From Whitmania pigra (Eukaryota; Annelida; Clitellata; Hirudinida; Haemopidae), in the NCBI GenBank assembly GCA_021613335.1, contig JAJTWR010000431.1:1922001-1986000 (forward strand): 64,000 nucleotides of DNA, given 5' to 3'. The translations under genes and the position numbers were made by a program. Of the stretch, positions 10,402 through 20,516 are shown piece by piece. The notes under the pieces were generated by a model that was not told where the DNA came from, made no database searches, and saw nothing but the letters and a program-made list of their open reading frames with translations. The stretch's first letter is position 1, and each line of letters begins with the position of its first letter.

Positions 10402-11138
10402 CCCGCCGCAAGCTCGTCGTCGGAAACTGGAAGATGCACGGCACCCTCGCAGCGAGCCGAGCGCTCGCGGCGGGGCTCCGCCCGAGTGCGACGGTGGATG
10501 TCGCAGTCGCGCCGCCGTTCACGGCCGTCAACGCCGTCGCGGCGGTGCTGGTGGGCAAGAGCATCCGGGTGGCGGCGCAGAATTGCCACTGGGAAGCGTC
10601 GGGCGCATTCACTGGGGAAGTCTCCCCGGACATGGTGGTGGAGGCCGGTGGCTCGTGGCTCATCCTCGGGCACTCGGAGCGCCGCCAGCTCTTCGGCGAG
10701 ACCGATGCGACGGTGCAGAAGAAGCTCGCGGCCGCGCAAGCGGCGGGACTCGCTACCATCGTCTGCGTCGGTGAAACCCTGGAGGAGCGAGAGGCCGGGT
10801 CGACGCTCGACGTCGTCACCCGGCAGCTCACCGTGAGCCTTGGTCGCCCGAAGACTTCGCCGGAACTCGCGGTCGCTTACGAGCCGGTCTGGGCCATCGG
10901 CACCGGAAAGACAGCCACCCCGGCCCAGGCGCAAGAGGTCCACGCTGCTATTCGCCGCCATGTGGCGAGCACGCTCGGGCCAGACGTCGCGAAGGCGCTG
11001 CGCATCCTCTACGGCGGCTCAGTGAAGCCGGAAAATGCGCGCGAGCTGATGGCGCTCCCGGATGTGGACGGAGCCTTAGTTGGCGGGGCGAGCCTCAAGG
11101 CCGACTCCTTCAACGCGATAGTCGCCGCTGCCGAGTAG
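10398..11138 (+). CDS. tpiA: Triosephosphate isomerase
   Basis: 246 residues, normal for the family. It interconverts dihydroxyacetone phosphate and glyceraldehyde-3-phosphate. Catalytic elements are Asn10 and Lys12 in GNWKMHG, His in LGHSERR, Glu in AYEPVWAIGTGKTA (which includes mobile loop 6), and the phosphate-binding YGGSVKPEN near the C-terminus. The ATG overlaps the pgk stop (ATGA, 10398-10401), so translation is probably coupled. It ends the glycolytic operon. A GC-rich stem CCCGG/CCGGG follows at 11139-11151 without a T-tract. Confidence 0.98.
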   Translation: MTRRKLVVGNWKMHGTLAASRALAAGLRPSATVDVAVAPPFTAVNAVAAVLVGKSIRVAAQNCHWEASGAFTGEVSPDMVVEAGGSWLILGHSERRQLFGETDATVQKKLAAAQAAGLATIVCVGETLEEREAGSTLDVVTRQLTVSLGRPKTSPELAVAYEPVWAIGTGKTATPAQAQEVHAAIRRHVASTLGPDVAKALRILYGGSVKPENARELMALPDVDGALVGGASLKADSFNAIVAAAE

Positions 11139-11270
11139 CCCGGTCGCCGGGGGCAGCGGGTCTACATACCTGCGGGAAATTGACGAAAATGCGGGTGTTT
11201 GACACCCCTCGTTATGATCTTCCTTGCGCGATGCGCGATCCGCTGCAAAGCTAGCGAGTTCCACCAACGG

Positions 11271-11286
11271 TTGAACGCAAGTTCAA
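11271..11286. promoter_or_regulatory. Inverted repeat upstream of leuA
   Basis: TTGAAC, a 4-base spacer, then GTTCAA form a perfect palindrome 19 bases before the leuA ATG. A stem GGGTGT-TTG-ACACCC lies further upstream at 11193-11207. The position suits a repressor operator overlapping the leu promoter. No regulator gene is adjacent, so this is inference. Confidence 0.35.
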
Positions 11287-11304
11287 CTCTGCTAAAGTCT
11301 ACAT

Positions 11305-12963
11305 ATGCATACACCGCGAATCCTGATCTTTGACACCACGCTCCGGGACGGTGAGCAGTCTCCTGGGGCGACGATGACGTCCTCTGAGAAGCTGGAAATC
11401 GCCCGAGCGCTCGCACACCTCGGCGTTGACATCATCGAGGCGGGCTTTCCCGCAGCCTCCCCCGACGACCTCGAAGCGGTGCGGCGCATCGCGAACGAAG
11501 TCGGGCAGGGCGTAGGCCATACGCCGTCGGGCCAGCCGCCGACCATCTGCGGCCTTGCGCGCGCCGCTCGCGTCGACATCGACAAGGCTTGGGAGGCGCT
11601 CAAGGGCGCCGCGAAGCCGCGCATCCACACCTTCCTCGCGACGAGCGACATTCACCTCCAGCACAAGCTGCGCATGACCCGCGACGAGGTCGTCGCCCGG
11701 GTGAAGGAGATGGTCACCTACGCGCGAAGCCTCTGCGCCGACGTGGAATTCTCTCCAGAAGACGCGGGGCGCAGCGATCCGAAGTTCCTCTACCAGGTGC
11801 TCACGGTCGCCATCGAAGCGGGCGCGAAGACCCTCAACATTCCCGACACCGTCGGCTACACGACGCCCGAGGAGTACGGCGCCCTCATCGCCGGAATCAT
11901 GGCCAACGTGCCCGGCATCGACAAGGTCGTCGTGTCGACGCACTGCCACAACGACTTGGGCCTCGCGACAGCGAACACCTTGGCCGGGGTCCGCGCCGGA
12001 GCGCGGCAGGTCGAAGTGGCGGTCAACGGCATCGGTGAGCGCGCAGGCAACACGGCCTTGGAAGAGGTGGTGATGGCGCTCGCAACCCGCAAGGGCCACT
12101 TCCAGGCAGTCACCGGCATCGACAGCACCCAGATTATGCGGGTGAGCCGCCTCGTCTCCACCCACACCGGGATGATGGTGCAACCGAACAAGGCGATTGT
12201 CGGCGCCAACGCTTTCGCGCACGAGGCCGGCATCCACCAAGACGGCATGCTGAAGCACCACTCGACCTACGAGATTATGCGTCCGGAAGACGTGGGCTTG
12301 GGCCAGAGCCGCCTCGTCCTCGGCAAGCACTCGGGTCGGGCAGCTTTCCGCGCCCACCTGCAGGAGCTCGGCTACGAGTTGCAGGACAGCGAACTTGAGG
12401 TGGCCTTCGCGAAGTTCAAGGCGCTCGCCGACAAGAAGAAGACCGTGCGCCCCGACGACATCGAGGCGCTGGTGCTCGACATGCCGACGAACCTCACCCA
12501 CCAGTACAGCCTCGACGGCCTGCAAGTCGCGTGCGGAACCATGGGCCTGCCGACGGCCACGGTGCGCATCAAGAACGCCGCCGGAGAGGTGAAGGTGGCG
12601 GCCGCCGTGGGCGCGGGGCCGGTCGACGCGGTTTACAAAGCCATCGACTCCATCGTCAGCGTGCCGGCGAAGCTGATTGAATTCTCGGTGCAGTCGATTA
12701 CCGAAGGCATCGACGCCTTAGGTCGAGTCTCGGTGCGCATCCAGCACACCGAGCAGCCCTCCAAAGTGCAGCACGCCCAGCGCGGAACGAGCAGCAGCCG
12801 CACCTTCGGCGGACACGGCGCCGACATGGACATCATCGTCGCCGCTGGCGCAGCGTACCTGCACGCCCTGAACAAGTTACTCGCATCCCTCCACCAGAAG
12901 CCATCTGCCGGTGTGAAAGTCGGCGAGGAAGGTGTTGCTGTACATGCCTCAGAACCTCTTTGA
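11305..12963 (+). CDS. leuA: 2-isopropylmalate synthase
   Basis: 552 residues. It condenses acetyl-CoA with 2-ketoisovalerate, the first committed step to leucine. The [12 protein letters not shown] motif is at residues 10-21, and metal ligands His213 and His215 are in STHCHNDLG. The second signature, [10 protein letters not shown], follows. From about residue 380 comes the C-terminal regulatory (LeuA dimerisation) domain, present at full length, so leucine feedback is likely. ATG 11305 has no strong ribosome site. First gene of leuA-leuC-leuD-cimA-leuB; its end overlaps leuC by 20 bases. Confidence 0.97.
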   Translation: MHTPRILIFDTTLRDGEQSPGATMTSSEKLEIARALAHLGVDIIEAGFPAASPDDLEAVRRIANEVGQGVGHTPSGQPPTICGLARAARVDIDKAWEALKGAAKPRIHTFLATSDIHLQHKLRMTRDEVVARVKEMVTYARSLCADVEFSPEDAGRSDPKFLYQVLTVAIEAGAKTLNIPDTVGYTTPEEYGALIAGIMANVPGIDKVVVSTHCHNDLGLATANTLAGVRAGARQVEVAVNGIGERAGNTALEEVVMALATRKGHFQAVTGIDSTQIMRVSRLVSTHTGMMVQPNKAIVGANAFAHEAGIHQDGMLKHHSTYEIMRPEDVGLGQSRLVLGKHSGRAAFRAHLQELGYELQDSELEVAFAKFKALADKKKTVRPDDIEALVLDMPTNLTHQYSLDGLQVACGTMGLPTATVRIKNAAGEVKVAAAVGAGPVDAVYKAIDSIVSVPAKLIEFSVQSITEGIDALGRVSVRIQHTEQPSKVQHAQRGTSSSRTFGGHGADMDIIVAAGAAYLHALNKLLASLHQKPSAGVKVGEEGVAVHASEPL

Positions 12964-14344
12964 AAAAGTCTGGCAGTCGCACGTCGTTACCGAGGAACCT
13001 GGTTGTCCCGCGGTCCTGTATGTGGATTTGCATCTCATTCACGAAGTAACTTCGCCGCAGGCGTTTGCGAGTCTCGCCGCACGCGGCCTCAAGGTACGCC
13101 GCCCGGAGCGGGCCGTGGCCACGATGGACCACTCCATCTCCACCGCCCCGAAGGACCAGCGTCGCCCCGACCCGGAAGGCGAAGCGCAGCTTCATCGGCT
13201 GCGCGACAACTGCGCGGCGCACGGCATTCGCCTCTATGGCGACGACAGCGACAAGCAGGGCATCGTGCATGTGATCGGCCCGGAGCTGGGGCTCACCCAG
13301 CCGGGGATGACGATTGTGTGCGGCGATAGCCACACCGCGACCCACGGCGCTTTCGGAGCCCTCGCCTTCGGCATCGGCACGAGCGAAGTGGAGCATGTGC
13401 TCGCCACCCAATGCCTCTTGCAGCGCAAGCCGAAGACCTGCGAAGCCCGCATCGACGGCACCCTCGCCAAGGGCGTGACCGCGAAAGACATCATCCTCGC
13501 GCTCATCGCGAAAATCGGCGTCGGCGGCGGCACTGGCCACGTGCTCGAATACTCCGGCAGCGCCATCCGAAGCCTCGGCATGGAAGGCCGGATGACCATC
13601 TGCAATATGTCGATTGAAGCGGGCGCCCGCGCGGGGATGATTGCCCCCGACGACACCACCTTCCAGTTCCTCGCTGGCCGCGAGTTCGCACCCAAGGGCG
13701 AAGCCTGGGACAAGGCCGTGAAGGGCTGGCGCAACCTCGCGACCGACAGTGGCGCGAAGTTCGACCGCACGGTGCAGCTCGACGTGAACAAGTTAGAGCC
13801 GATGATAACCTTCGGCACCCACCCAGGCATGGGCATCCCCGTCTCCGGGGCGACCCCGGCGCTGTCGAGCGCGGGAAGCGCCTCCGAGCGCGCCGCGCTG
13901 GAGAAGGCGCTCACCTACATGGCGCTGGAGCCCGACCGACCGCTCCTCGGCAAGAAGATAGACGTGGTGTTCATCGGCTCTTGTACCAACTCCCGCATCG
14001 CCGACTTGCGAGCGGCAGCGTCGATTATCCGCGGGCGTAAGGTACGCCCCGGCGTGCGGACGCTGGTAGTGCCGGGCTCGAAGCAGGTGAAGCGGGAGGC
14101 AGAAGCCGAAGGTCTCGACCGGGTGTTCAAGGAGGCTGGTGCGGAGTGGCGCGAAGCTGGCTGCTCGATGTGCATCGCCATGAACGGCGACCAACTCTCG
14201 CCGGGCCAATACGCGGTCTCCACCTCCAACCGCAATTTCGAAGGTCGGCAAGGCAAGGGCGGTCGAACGTTCCTCGCTTCGCCGCTCACCGCCGCTGCGG
14301 CCGCCGTGACCGGCGCCATCGCCGACCCGAGGACGCTCCTATGA
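12944..14344 (+). CDS. leuC: 3-isopropylmalate dehydratase large subunit
   Basis: 466 residues from ATG 12944 ([10 protein letters not shown]), with GAGGAAGG 11 bases upstream; a GTG at 12932 is the alternative. With LeuD it isomerises 2- to 3-isopropylmalate. The three iron-sulfur Cys of the aconitase fold are in FIGSCTNSR and GCSMC, and the [12 protein letters not shown] motif is near residue 125. It overlaps leuA by 20 bases and leuD by four, so the subunits are probably coupled and made in ratio. Confidence 0.97.
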   Translation: MPQNLFEKVWQSHVVTEEPGCPAVLYVDLHLIHEVTSPQAFASLAARGLKVRRPERAVATMDHSISTAPKDQRRPDPEGEAQLHRLRDNCAAHGIRLYGDDSDKQGIVHVIGPELGLTQPGMTIVCGDSHTATHGAFGALAFGIGTSEVEHVLATQCLLQRKPKTCEARIDGTLAKGVTAKDIILALIAKIGVGGGTGHVLEYSGSAIRSLGMEGRMTICNMSIEAGARAGMIAPDDTTFQFLAGREFAPKGEAWDKAVKGWRNLATDSGAKFDRTVQLDVNKLEPMITFGTHPGMGIPVSGATPALSSAGSASERAALEKALTYMALEPDRPLLGKKIDVVFIGSCTNSRIADLRAAASIIRGRKVRPGVRTLVVPGSKQVKREAEAEGLDRVFKEAGAEWREAGCSMCIAMNGDQLSPGQYAVSTSNRNFEGRQGKGGRTFLASPLTAAAAAVTGAIADPRTLL

Positions 14345-14943
14345 CGAAGCCCGCCGCTCCCCGTTTTTCCAAGGTGAAGTCTCGCGTCGTGCTGCTGCCG
14401 ATGAACGACATCGACACCGACCAGATTATCCCCGCGCGCTTTTTGAAGACCACCGACAAGCGCGGCCTTGGCAAGCAGCTCTTTGCCGACTGGCGCTACC
14501 AGCCCGACGGCAGCCCGCGCGCAGAGTTCGTGCTGAACCAGCCGAGCTCGCAGGGCGCGCAGGTGCTCCTCGCCGGTGACAACTTCGGCTGTGGCTCGTC
14601 GCGGGAACACGCGCCCTGGGCGCTCCTCGACTTCGGCTTCGTGGCGGTCATCTCCACGTCGTTCGCCGACATCTTCAAGAGCAACGCGCTCAAGAATGGC
14701 GTGTTGCCGGTGGTCGTCGATGCCACCATCCACGAGGCGCTCCGCGCTGCCCTCGCCGCGAACTCCGCCGCCGAAGTGACCGTGGACCTCGAAAAGCAAG
14801 AGCTCACGCTGCCCGATGGACGCGCCGTGGGCTTCACCGTTGACCCTTTCTCGCGCACCTGTCTGTTGAACGGTCAGGATGAGCTTGGTTACCTCCGCTC
14901 CTTCGAGGAGCGCATAGCAGCCTATGAGCGCCAACATGCATGA
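14341..14943 (+). CDS. leuD: 3-isopropylmalate dehydratase small subunit
   Basis: 200 residues, usual size. It forms the swivel domain of isopropylmalate isomerase and partners LeuC. Typical segments are [15 protein letters not shown] near residue 22 and [17 protein letters not shown] near residue 79. ATG 14341 overlaps the leuC stop (ATGA). Its 3' end overlaps cimA by 20 bases. Confidence 0.97.
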   Translation: MTKPAAPRFSKVKSRVVLLPMNDIDTDQIIPARFLKTTDKRGLGKQLFADWRYQPDGSPRAEFVLNQPSSQGAQVLLAGDNFGCGSSREHAPWALLDFGFVAVISTSFADIFKSNALKNGVLPVVVDATIHEALRAALAANSAAEVTVDLEKQELTLPDGRAVGFTVDPFSRTCLLNGQDELGYLRSFEERIAAYERQHA

Positions 14944-16528
14944 GCCAGTCGAGCTGTACGACACCACCCTGCGGGACGGCACCCAGATGCGAGGGATTTC
15001 CCTCTCGGTCGACGACAAACTCCGCATTGCCCAGCGCCTCGATAGCCTCGGCATTCCGCTGATTGAAGGTGGCTGGCCGGGCTCGAACCCCAAGGACGAG
15101 GAATTCTTCGTCCGGGCGAAGGACTACGCGTGGAAGTACGCGACCATCGCCTCGTTCGGCTCGACCCGCCGGGTCGGGGTGGTGCCGGAAGACGACGCCA
15201 ACCTCCAAGCGCTGCTCGCCTCGAAGACAGCGGTGTGTACGGTGGTCGGCAAGTCGTCGCCGCTGCACGTCACCGAAGTGCTCCGCGCCAAGCTCGACGA
15301 AAACCTGCGACTCATTGAGGACAGCGTGGCGTACCTGCGCTCACAAGGGCGTCGGGTCATTTACGACGCCGAGCACTTCTTCGACGGCGCCAAGGCCGAC
15401 CGCGCGTACGCGCTGGAGACCTTGCGTGCGGCGATGCGCGGCGGTGCCGAAACCATCGTCCTCTGCGACACCAACGGCGGCTCGCTCCCCTGGGAGATTG
15501 AGGAGATTGTCCGCGCAGTGACCGGCATCGCCGACAAAGTGAAAATCGGCATCCACACCCACAACGACGGCGAGTCCGCCGTTGCGAACAGCCTCGCCGC
15601 GATTCGGACCGGCGCACGCCACATTCAAGGCACCATCAACGGCTACGGCGAGCGCTGCGGCAATGCGAACCTCTGCTCGGTCATCGCGAACCTCGAACTC
15701 AAGTTGAAGCACCCGTGCCTGCCCAAAGGCCACTTGGCGCAGTTGAGCGACATCTCGCGCTTTGTCGCCGAAGTGGCGAACATCGTGCCGAGCGACCAGG
15801 CGGCCTTCGTGGGCGCCAATGCGTTCGCGCACAAGGGCGGCATTCACGTGGCCGCCATGCGGCGCACGAGCGAGTCCTACCAGCACATCGACCCGGCGGT
15901 CGTCGGCAACAAGATGAGCGTGGTGGTGAGCGAGCTCTCCGGGCGCGGCAACCTGCTCTCCAAAGCCGAAGAGCTCGGCGTATCCGTCGAGGACGACGCG
16001 GCGGTCACCGCCGTGCTGAAGTCGGTGAAAGACCTCGAAGCGCGCGGCTTCTCCTTCGAAGCGGCCGAGGCGTCGGTGGCGCTCATGTTGAAGCGCCTCT
16101 CGCCGAACTACCGACCTTCGTTTGAGCTCGTCGACTACTTCGTGCTCGTGGAGCATCGCCAAGGGCGCGGCAAGCTCGCCGAAGCCGTGGTGAAGGTGCG
16201 CGTGGGCGACGAAGTCGTCCATACGGTTGCCGAGGGCGACGGCCCCATCCACGCTCTCGACGCGGCGCTGCGCAAGGCGCTCGCGGCGGCGTTCCCCACC
16301 GTCGAGCGCTTTAAGCTCGTGGACTACAAGGTGCGCATCCTCGACGGGCAGAACGGCACCAAGGCTCTCACCCGCGTGCTCATCGACACCCGCGATGCGG
16401 AGACCACCTGGAGCACCGTGGGCGCCTCGCACGACATCATCGAAGCCTCCTGGCAGGCGCTCGCCGACGCGGTGGAGTTTGGCCTCATCCGACGCGCGAA
16501 GGTCGTCGCTGCCCGAGTGACTGCATGA
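14924..16528 (+). CDS. cimA: (R)-citramalate synthase
   Basis: 534 residues (530 from the internal ATG at 14936). LeuA-like TIM barrel with [14 protein letters not shown] near the N-terminus and the metal site [14 protein letters not shown]. The substitution pattern (DGTQ for [17 protein letters not shown]) is that of citramalate synthases rather than LeuA. It condenses pyruvate and acetyl-CoA to citramalate, which LeuCD and LeuB convert to 2-ketobutyrate for isoleucine. The C-terminal allosteric domain is present. Its position between leuD and leuB fits shared enzymes. Homocitrate synthase is a less likely alternative. Confidence 0.92.
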   Translation: MSANMHEPVELYDTTLRDGTQMRGISLSVDDKLRIAQRLDSLGIPLIEGGWPGSNPKDEEFFVRAKDYAWKYATIASFGSTRRVGVVPEDDANLQALLASKTAVCTVVGKSSPLHVTEVLRAKLDENLRLIEDSVAYLRSQGRRVIYDAEHFFDGAKADRAYALETLRAAMRGGAETIVLCDTNGGSLPWEIEEIVRAVTGIADKVKIGIHTHNDGESAVANSLAAIRTGARHIQGTINGYGERCGNANLCSVIANLELKLKHPCLPKGHLAQLSDISRFVAEVANIVPSDQAAFVGANAFAHKGGIHVAAMRRTSESYQHIDPAVVGNKMSVVVSELSGRGNLLSKAEELGVSVEDDAAVTAVLKSVKDLEARGFSFEAAEASVALMLKRLSPNYRPSFELVDYFVLVEHRQGRGKLAEAVVKVRVGDEVVHTVAEGDGPIHALDAALRKALAAAFPTVERFKLVDYKVRILDGQNGTKALTRVLIDTRDAETTWSTVGASHDIIEASWQALADAVEFGLIRRAKVVAARVTA

Positions 16529-17583
16529 AGGCACACATTGTCCTGCTGCCTGGCGACGGCATCGGCCCCGAGATTGTCGCGGAGGCCAAGAAGGTGCTCG
16601 ACGCGGTCGCCGCCAAGTGGAAACACGAGTTCACCTACGAGACCCAACTCCTCGGCGGCGCCGCCATTGACGCCACCGGGAGCGCTCTTCCGGACGCGAC
16701 GCTCGCCGCCTGCCGCAAGGCCACGGCCATTCTCTTAGGTGCTGTCGGTGGGCCGAAGTGGGACGACCCGCGGGCCTCGGTGCGTCCGGAGCAAGGGCTG
16801 CTCGGCCTGCGTAAAGCGCTCGGACTCTTTGCCAATTTGCGTCCGGTGAAGCCGCACCCAGACCTCATCGACTCCTCGCCGCTGCGTCCGGAGCGCCTTG
16901 CCGGAGTGGACATTTTGGTGGTCCGGGAACTCACCGGCGGGCTGTATTTCGCGGAGCCAAAGAAGCGCGAAACCAAAGATGGCGTCCGCACCGCCGTGGA
17001 TACGCTCGCCTACAACGAGGGCGAAGTGGCTCGGGTTGTGCGCCTGGCGTTTCAGCTCGCGCGCGACCGCAAGAAGCATGTGACTTCGGTCGACAAAGCG
17101 AACGTGCTCGCTTCCTCGCGCCTGTGGCGAGAGGTCGCGGTCGAAGTCGGCAAGGAATTCCCCGACGTGAAGCTTGAGCACCAGCTCGTGGACTCGGCGG
17201 CGATGCGCCTCCTCACCCACGCGCCGACCTTCGATGTGATTGTCACTGAGAATATGTTCGGCGACATCCTCACCGACGAAGCCTCGGTGCTGGCTGGCTC
17301 CATCGGCATGTTGCCGTCGGCGTCGCTCGGCGAGGGCAAGCTCGGCGTGTACGAGCCCATCCACGGCTCCGCGCCGGATATTGCCGGGCGTGGCATCGCC
17401 AACCCCAGCGGCACCATCGCGAGCGTGGCGCTGCTCCTGCGACATTCCTTAGGGCTCACCGAGGAGGCGAACGCCGTTGAAAAGGCGCTCTCGAAGGCTA
17501 TCCACGGCGGTGCGCGCACTGGCGACCTGGGCGGCAAACTCACCTGTGCCGCCATGGGCGAGGCGATTCGCGCTGGACTCTAA
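16525..17583 (+). CDS. leuB: 3-isopropylmalate dehydrogenase
   Basis: 352 residues, usual length. NAD-dependent oxidative decarboxylation of 3-isopropylmalate. It begins [12 protein letters not shown]. It has the substrate-loop segment [11 protein letters not shown], the catalytic Lys in [12 protein letters not shown], and the metal and NAD motifs [14 protein letters not shown] and [12 protein letters not shown]. It overlaps cimA by four bases (ATGA). It closes the biosynthetic part of the operon; atpG follows after 93 bases. Confidence 0.98.
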   Translation: MKAHIVLLPGDGIGPEIVAEAKKVLDAVAAKWKHEFTYETQLLGGAAIDATGSALPDATLAACRKATAILLGAVGGPKWDDPRASVRPEQGLLGLRKALGLFANLRPVKPHPDLIDSSPLRPERLAGVDILVVRELTGGLYFAEPKKRETKDGVRTAVDTLAYNEGEVARVVRLAFQLARDRKKHVTSVDKANVLASSRLWREVAVEVGKEFPDVKLEHQLVDSAAMRLLTHAPTFDVIVTENMFGDILTDEASVLAGSIGMLPSASLGEGKLGVYEPIHGSAPDIAGRGIANPSGTIASVALLLRHSLGLTEEANAVEKALSKAIHGGARTGDLGGKLTCAAMGEAIRAGL

Positions 17584-17595
17584 AGTTTTCCGTTT

Positions 17596-17615
17596 CCCGG
17601 AACCCTGCTTCCGGG
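17596..17615 (+). terminator. Hairpin after leuB
   Basis: CCCGGAA and TTCCGGG pair over a 6-base loop. There is no downstream T-run, so it may be a weak or Rho-assisted terminator, or an mRNA-stability stem between leuB and atpG. Confidence 0.35.
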
Positions 17616-17676
17616 AGCACCCCCCAGCGCTTCTTCGTTGACTTACGCCGGGGCGCTTCCTAATTCCAAGGGCGCC

Positions 17677-18549
17677 ATGGCAACGCTGCGCGATATTCGG
17701 AAGAGAATCCGGTCGGTCAAAAGTACGCAACAGATCACCAAGGCCATGAAGATGGTGGCGGCGGCGAAGCTGCGACGAGCTCAAGACCGAGCCGTATCGG
17801 CACGTCCCTACGCGAAGGCCATCGACGAGTTGATGGGGCACCTCATCTCGCGCATCCCGCCGGAGCGCCGCGTGCATCCACTCCTCACCGAGCGCCCGGT
17901 GCGCAAGGTGGAGATTGTGCTCGTGACTTCTGACCGCGGCCTCGCCGGTGGCTTCAACGCCAACGTGTGCCGACGCGCCTGGCGCCTCGCCCTGGAAGTA
18001 CCGGGCCGTGAAGTGACCTTCACCACCATCGGTCGCAAGGGCCTCGACTTCTTGCGGCAGCGCGGTCGTGAAAATCGCGCCGACCGCTCCACCTTGTGGA
18101 AGCACCTCGACTACGCGACCGTGGAGCAAGCGGCAAAAGAGCTGTCGGATCGCTTTGTGTCCGGCGCCGTCGACGCGGTGTACCTCGTGTACAACGCCTT
18201 CGCGACGGTGATGACCCAGGTTCCGACCACGACCCAGCTCTTGCCCTTCGAGGCGAGTTCCACCGCTGAGCAAGGCGAAGGCTCCAGCGTGGACTACCTC
18301 TATGAGCCAGACGCGACCACGGTGCTCACCCAGCTCATTCCGCGGGCCATGAACTTGAAGTTCTTCCGCGCGCTCTTGGAGAGCTTCGCCGCCGAGCACG
18401 CGGCGCGGATGACCGCCATGGACAACGCCACAAGGAGCGCCCGCGAGATGATTGGCGACTTGACGCTCTATTACAACCGCTCTCGGCAGGCGCAGATTAC
18501 GCGCGAACTGGTGGAGATTGTCTCCGGCGCCGAAGCGCTCAAAGGCTGA
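17677..18549 (+). CDS. atpG: ATP synthase gamma subunit
   Basis: 290 residues from ATG 17677 (MATLRDIRKRIRSV), the normal length. An in-frame upstream start at 17638 adds residues unlike the family. It is the central rotor shaft of F1. It has the N-terminal coiled-coil helix with KSTQQITKAMKMVAAAKL, the VTSDRGLAGGFN signature and the C-terminal helix AARMTAMDNAT. It stands apart from other atp genes here, between leuB and sfsA. The last 32 bases overlap the proposed sfsA start. Confidence 0.96.
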   Translation: MATLRDIRKRIRSVKSTQQITKAMKMVAAAKLRRAQDRAVSARPYAKAIDELMGHLISRIPPERRVHPLLTERPVRKVEIVLVTSDRGLAGGFNANVCRRAWRLALEVPGREVTFTTIGRKGLDFLRQRGRENRADRSTLWKHLDYATVEQAAKELSDRFVSGAVDAVYLVYNAFATVMTQVPTTTQLLPFEASSTAEQGEGSSVDYLYEPDATTVLTQLIPRAMNLKFFRALLESFAAEHAARMTAMDNATRSAREMIGDLTLYYNRSRQAQITRELVEIVSGAEALKG

Positions 18550-19507
18550 GCTCCTTTACCGCTGGCCCACGCCCCTCGTCGAGGGACGGCTGGTGGTGCG
18601 CTACGAGCGCTTCCTTGCTCGGGTGCGCGTGGGGCGAGAAGTGCTCGAAGCCCACTGCGTGAATCCCGGCCGCATGGAGGGCCTCGTGCAGAAGGACGCG
18701 CGCGTCTACTTGAGCCACGCGCTCGTTCCCGGCCGACGCCTCGCCTACACGTGGCAGATGGTTGAGATTGATGGCCTGCTCGTTGGCGTCAACACCGGGC
18801 TCCCCAACACGCTCGTGCGGGCGATGCTGGAGCAGAAGCTGCTCACGCCTCTTGGGGCTGTTGCGAACTTTCGCAATGAGCAGAAGCTCGGCCCGCACCA
18901 CCGGGTGGACTTTGTGCTGGAGCGCGCCGACGGCTCGCGGGAGCCGCTGGAGGTGAAGAACTGCCACCTCGTGTACCCGGACCACTGCGGCTACTTTCCC
19001 GACTCGCGGAGCGCCCGCGCCGAGTCCCACGCGCACGCGCTCACCGACTACGTGCGCAGCGGGGGCCGCGCCCATGTGGTGTTCACCGTCCAGCGGGAAG
19101 ACGTGCGCAGCCTGCGCCCGAGCGACTTGCACGACCCGGGGTTTGCCGAGGCCCTGCGCAGCGCCGCCGCGGCGGGAGTTGGCGTCCATGCGGTGCGGCT
19201 CATCCCGTCGACCGAGGGCATCAGCTTTGGGGGGATGATTCCGGTGGACCTCGCTCCCTACGACGTGCCGCAGAAGTTCGCCGAGGCCTTGTGTGCGTCG
19301 AGCGGGTGGCTGCGCTCCGATGGTGCCTGGGCGGGCCAAGCCTTACCGGCGGCGTCGCCAAAAGCTGCGGCGGGGAAGGCCGGACCGCGAAAGGCCACCA
19401 CGCAAAAAGGGGCCGCGCAAAAAGCCACCGCGCGAAAAGCCTCGCTGCAAAAGCCCTCGCCGCGAAAAGCCGGGCCTCCAAAAGCGAAGCCGCGCCGGAA
19501 AAGCTGA
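18518..19507 (+). CDS. sfsA: SfsA family nuclease with Lys/Ala-rich tail
   Basis: 329 residues from a TTG at 18518; the start is uncertain because it overlaps atpG. The core (about residues 14-250) matches SfsA, a DNA-binding PD-(D/E)xK nuclease: HCVNPGRMEG near residue 46, HRVDFVL and PLEVKN as the acidic/Lys active site, and the SGGRAHVVFTVQR segment. SfsA is usually about 230-240 residues. Here a tail of roughly 65 residues follows, rich in Lys, Ala and Pro (repeats like PRKA, AQKATARKA), resembling histone H1-like bacterial tails. It probably adds nonspecific nucleic-acid binding. The native role of SfsA is poorly defined. Confidence 0.9.
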   Translation: MSPAPKRSKAELLYRWPTPLVEGRLVVRYERFLARVRVGREVLEAHCVNPGRMEGLVQKDARVYLSHALVPGRRLAYTWQMVEIDGLLVGVNTGLPNTLVRAMLEQKLLTPLGAVANFRNEQKLGPHHRVDFVLERADGSREPLEVKNCHLVYPDHCGYFPDSRSARAESHAHALTDYVRSGGRAHVVFTVQREDVRSLRPSDLHDPGFAEALRSAAAAGVGVHAVRLIPSTEGISFGGMIPVDLAPYDVPQKFAEALCASSGWLRSDGAWAGQALPAASPKAAAGKAGPRKATTQKGAAQKATARKASLQKPSPRKAGPPKAKPRRKS

Positions 19508-19596
19508 GTTTTCAAGAGGGTTCGGGTTAGCCGCTCGCCTCCCACCCCCTGCGCCTCAGCGGTGCGGGGAAGTCGAGCAGGCGTGGCAAAGTTGCG

Positions 19597-19819
19597 GGCC
19601 TCATCTTCGAGCAAGCTGCACCGGCGCAAGAAGCATGCCCGTCAGGGCGGGAAGAAGGGGTCCGGTCTGGCGAGCCCCAAAGACCAAAAGTTGATGAAAC
19701 CGTGCGAAACACGCAATTCGTTTTTGCGTGTTTTGACGTGGATCATCCAGGATTGGCCTTTGTGGCTCACGGCACCTCCCACTCAGGTGCCGCCCAGTTG
19801 GCTCAATGGCTACATCGGC
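19597..19819. repeat. Dispersed repeat, copy 1
   Basis: About 223 bases nearly identical to 19973-20191. It contains the sub-element ACCGGCGCAAGAAGCATG...GGCGAGCC (19619-19676), also present at 21652-21706, and a hairpin element GGCACCT...AGGTGCC (19771-19791). Open frames cross it in several phases without a credible gene. The stretch 19508-20387 holds no supported protein gene and consists mostly of these repeats. Confidence 0.8.
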
Positions 19820-19851
19820 GATTTGCGTGTTTCGCGAGTATTCATCAAGTT

Positions 19852-19919
19852 TTGGCCTTTGTGGCTCTCGGCACCTCCCACTCAGGCGCCACTCATCTGG
19901 CTCAACGGCTACATCGGCC
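19852..19919. repeat. Dispersed repeat, partial copy
   Basis: It carries only the distal hairpin-bearing part: TTGGCCTTTGTGGCTC, then GGCACCT...AGGCGCC (19870-19890), then GGCTCAACGGCTACATCGG. It is more diverged than the two long copies. Confidence 0.7.
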
Positions 19920-19972
19920 GAATCCACCGTGGCGAGGCAGGCGCCTCAAGCTTCCGGCGAGGCCATGGGCCA

Positions 19973-20191
19973 GGCCTCATCTTCGAGCAAGCTCCGGCGC
20001 AAGAAGCATGCCCGTCAGGGCGGGAAAAGGGGTCCGGTCTGGCGAGCCCCAAAGACCAAAAGTTGATGAAACCGTGCGAAACACGCAATTCGTTTTTGCG
20101 TGTTTTGACGTGGATCATCCAGGATTGGCCTCTGTGGCTCTCGGCACCTCCCACTCAGGTGCCGCCCAGTTGGCTCAATGGCTACATCGGC
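19973..20191. repeat. Dispersed repeat, copy 2
   Basis: Near-identical to 19597-19819, a few bases shorter. Its hairpin GGCACCT...AGGTGCC is at 20143-20163. The high identity over about 220 bases implies recent duplication, ongoing conversion or a mobile non-autonomous element. Confidence 0.8.
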
Positions 20192-20387
20192 CAAATCCAC
20201 GTCGGCGACACCCCCCCGGCATTTCGGATCGGTCGCGTCCGGCAATGTCAGACCGGCTTGATGCTCTCCAGAACGCCGCAGTCCGCGCTCAGCGACGACG
20301 CAGCCGACAATGGCGAGCATTCGAAGGGCAAGAAGTCGACTACACTCGCTAACTTCAGAATGAGCGGGACGACCGAGGACCAGGAAT

Positions 20388-20501
20388 ATGAACAACGAAG
20401 TCATCAAAAAATACGTGCCTTTTACGGCGAGACTGTGGACATGTACCGGAATTGCGACGGACGGTTGGAAGCGAATTTTCCCCGCACTTTGCAGTACGTG
20501 A
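20388..20501 (+). CDS. Possible 37-residue ORF upstream of fic
   Basis: ATG 20388 to TGA 20499-20501, encoding a short protein beginning MNNEVIKKYVPF, 15 bases before the fic start. A purine-rich AGGACCAGG precedes it. A second tiny ORF (20245-20352, 35 residues, Arg-rich) lies further upstream without a clear ribosome site. Neither resembles a known Fic antitoxin. They may be chance ORFs or gene remnants in the repeat-rich patch. Confidence 0.2.
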   Translation: MNNEVIKKYVPFTARLWTCTGIATDGWKRIFPALCST

Positions 20502-20516
20502 CGAGGAGCCGACGCC

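Noticed and set aside
11299..12525. Minus-strand open frame of 408 codons opposite leuA
   Set aside because: leuA is unambiguous in sense; the antisense product is His/Val/Asp-rich low-complexity sequence typical of shadows in GC-rich genes.
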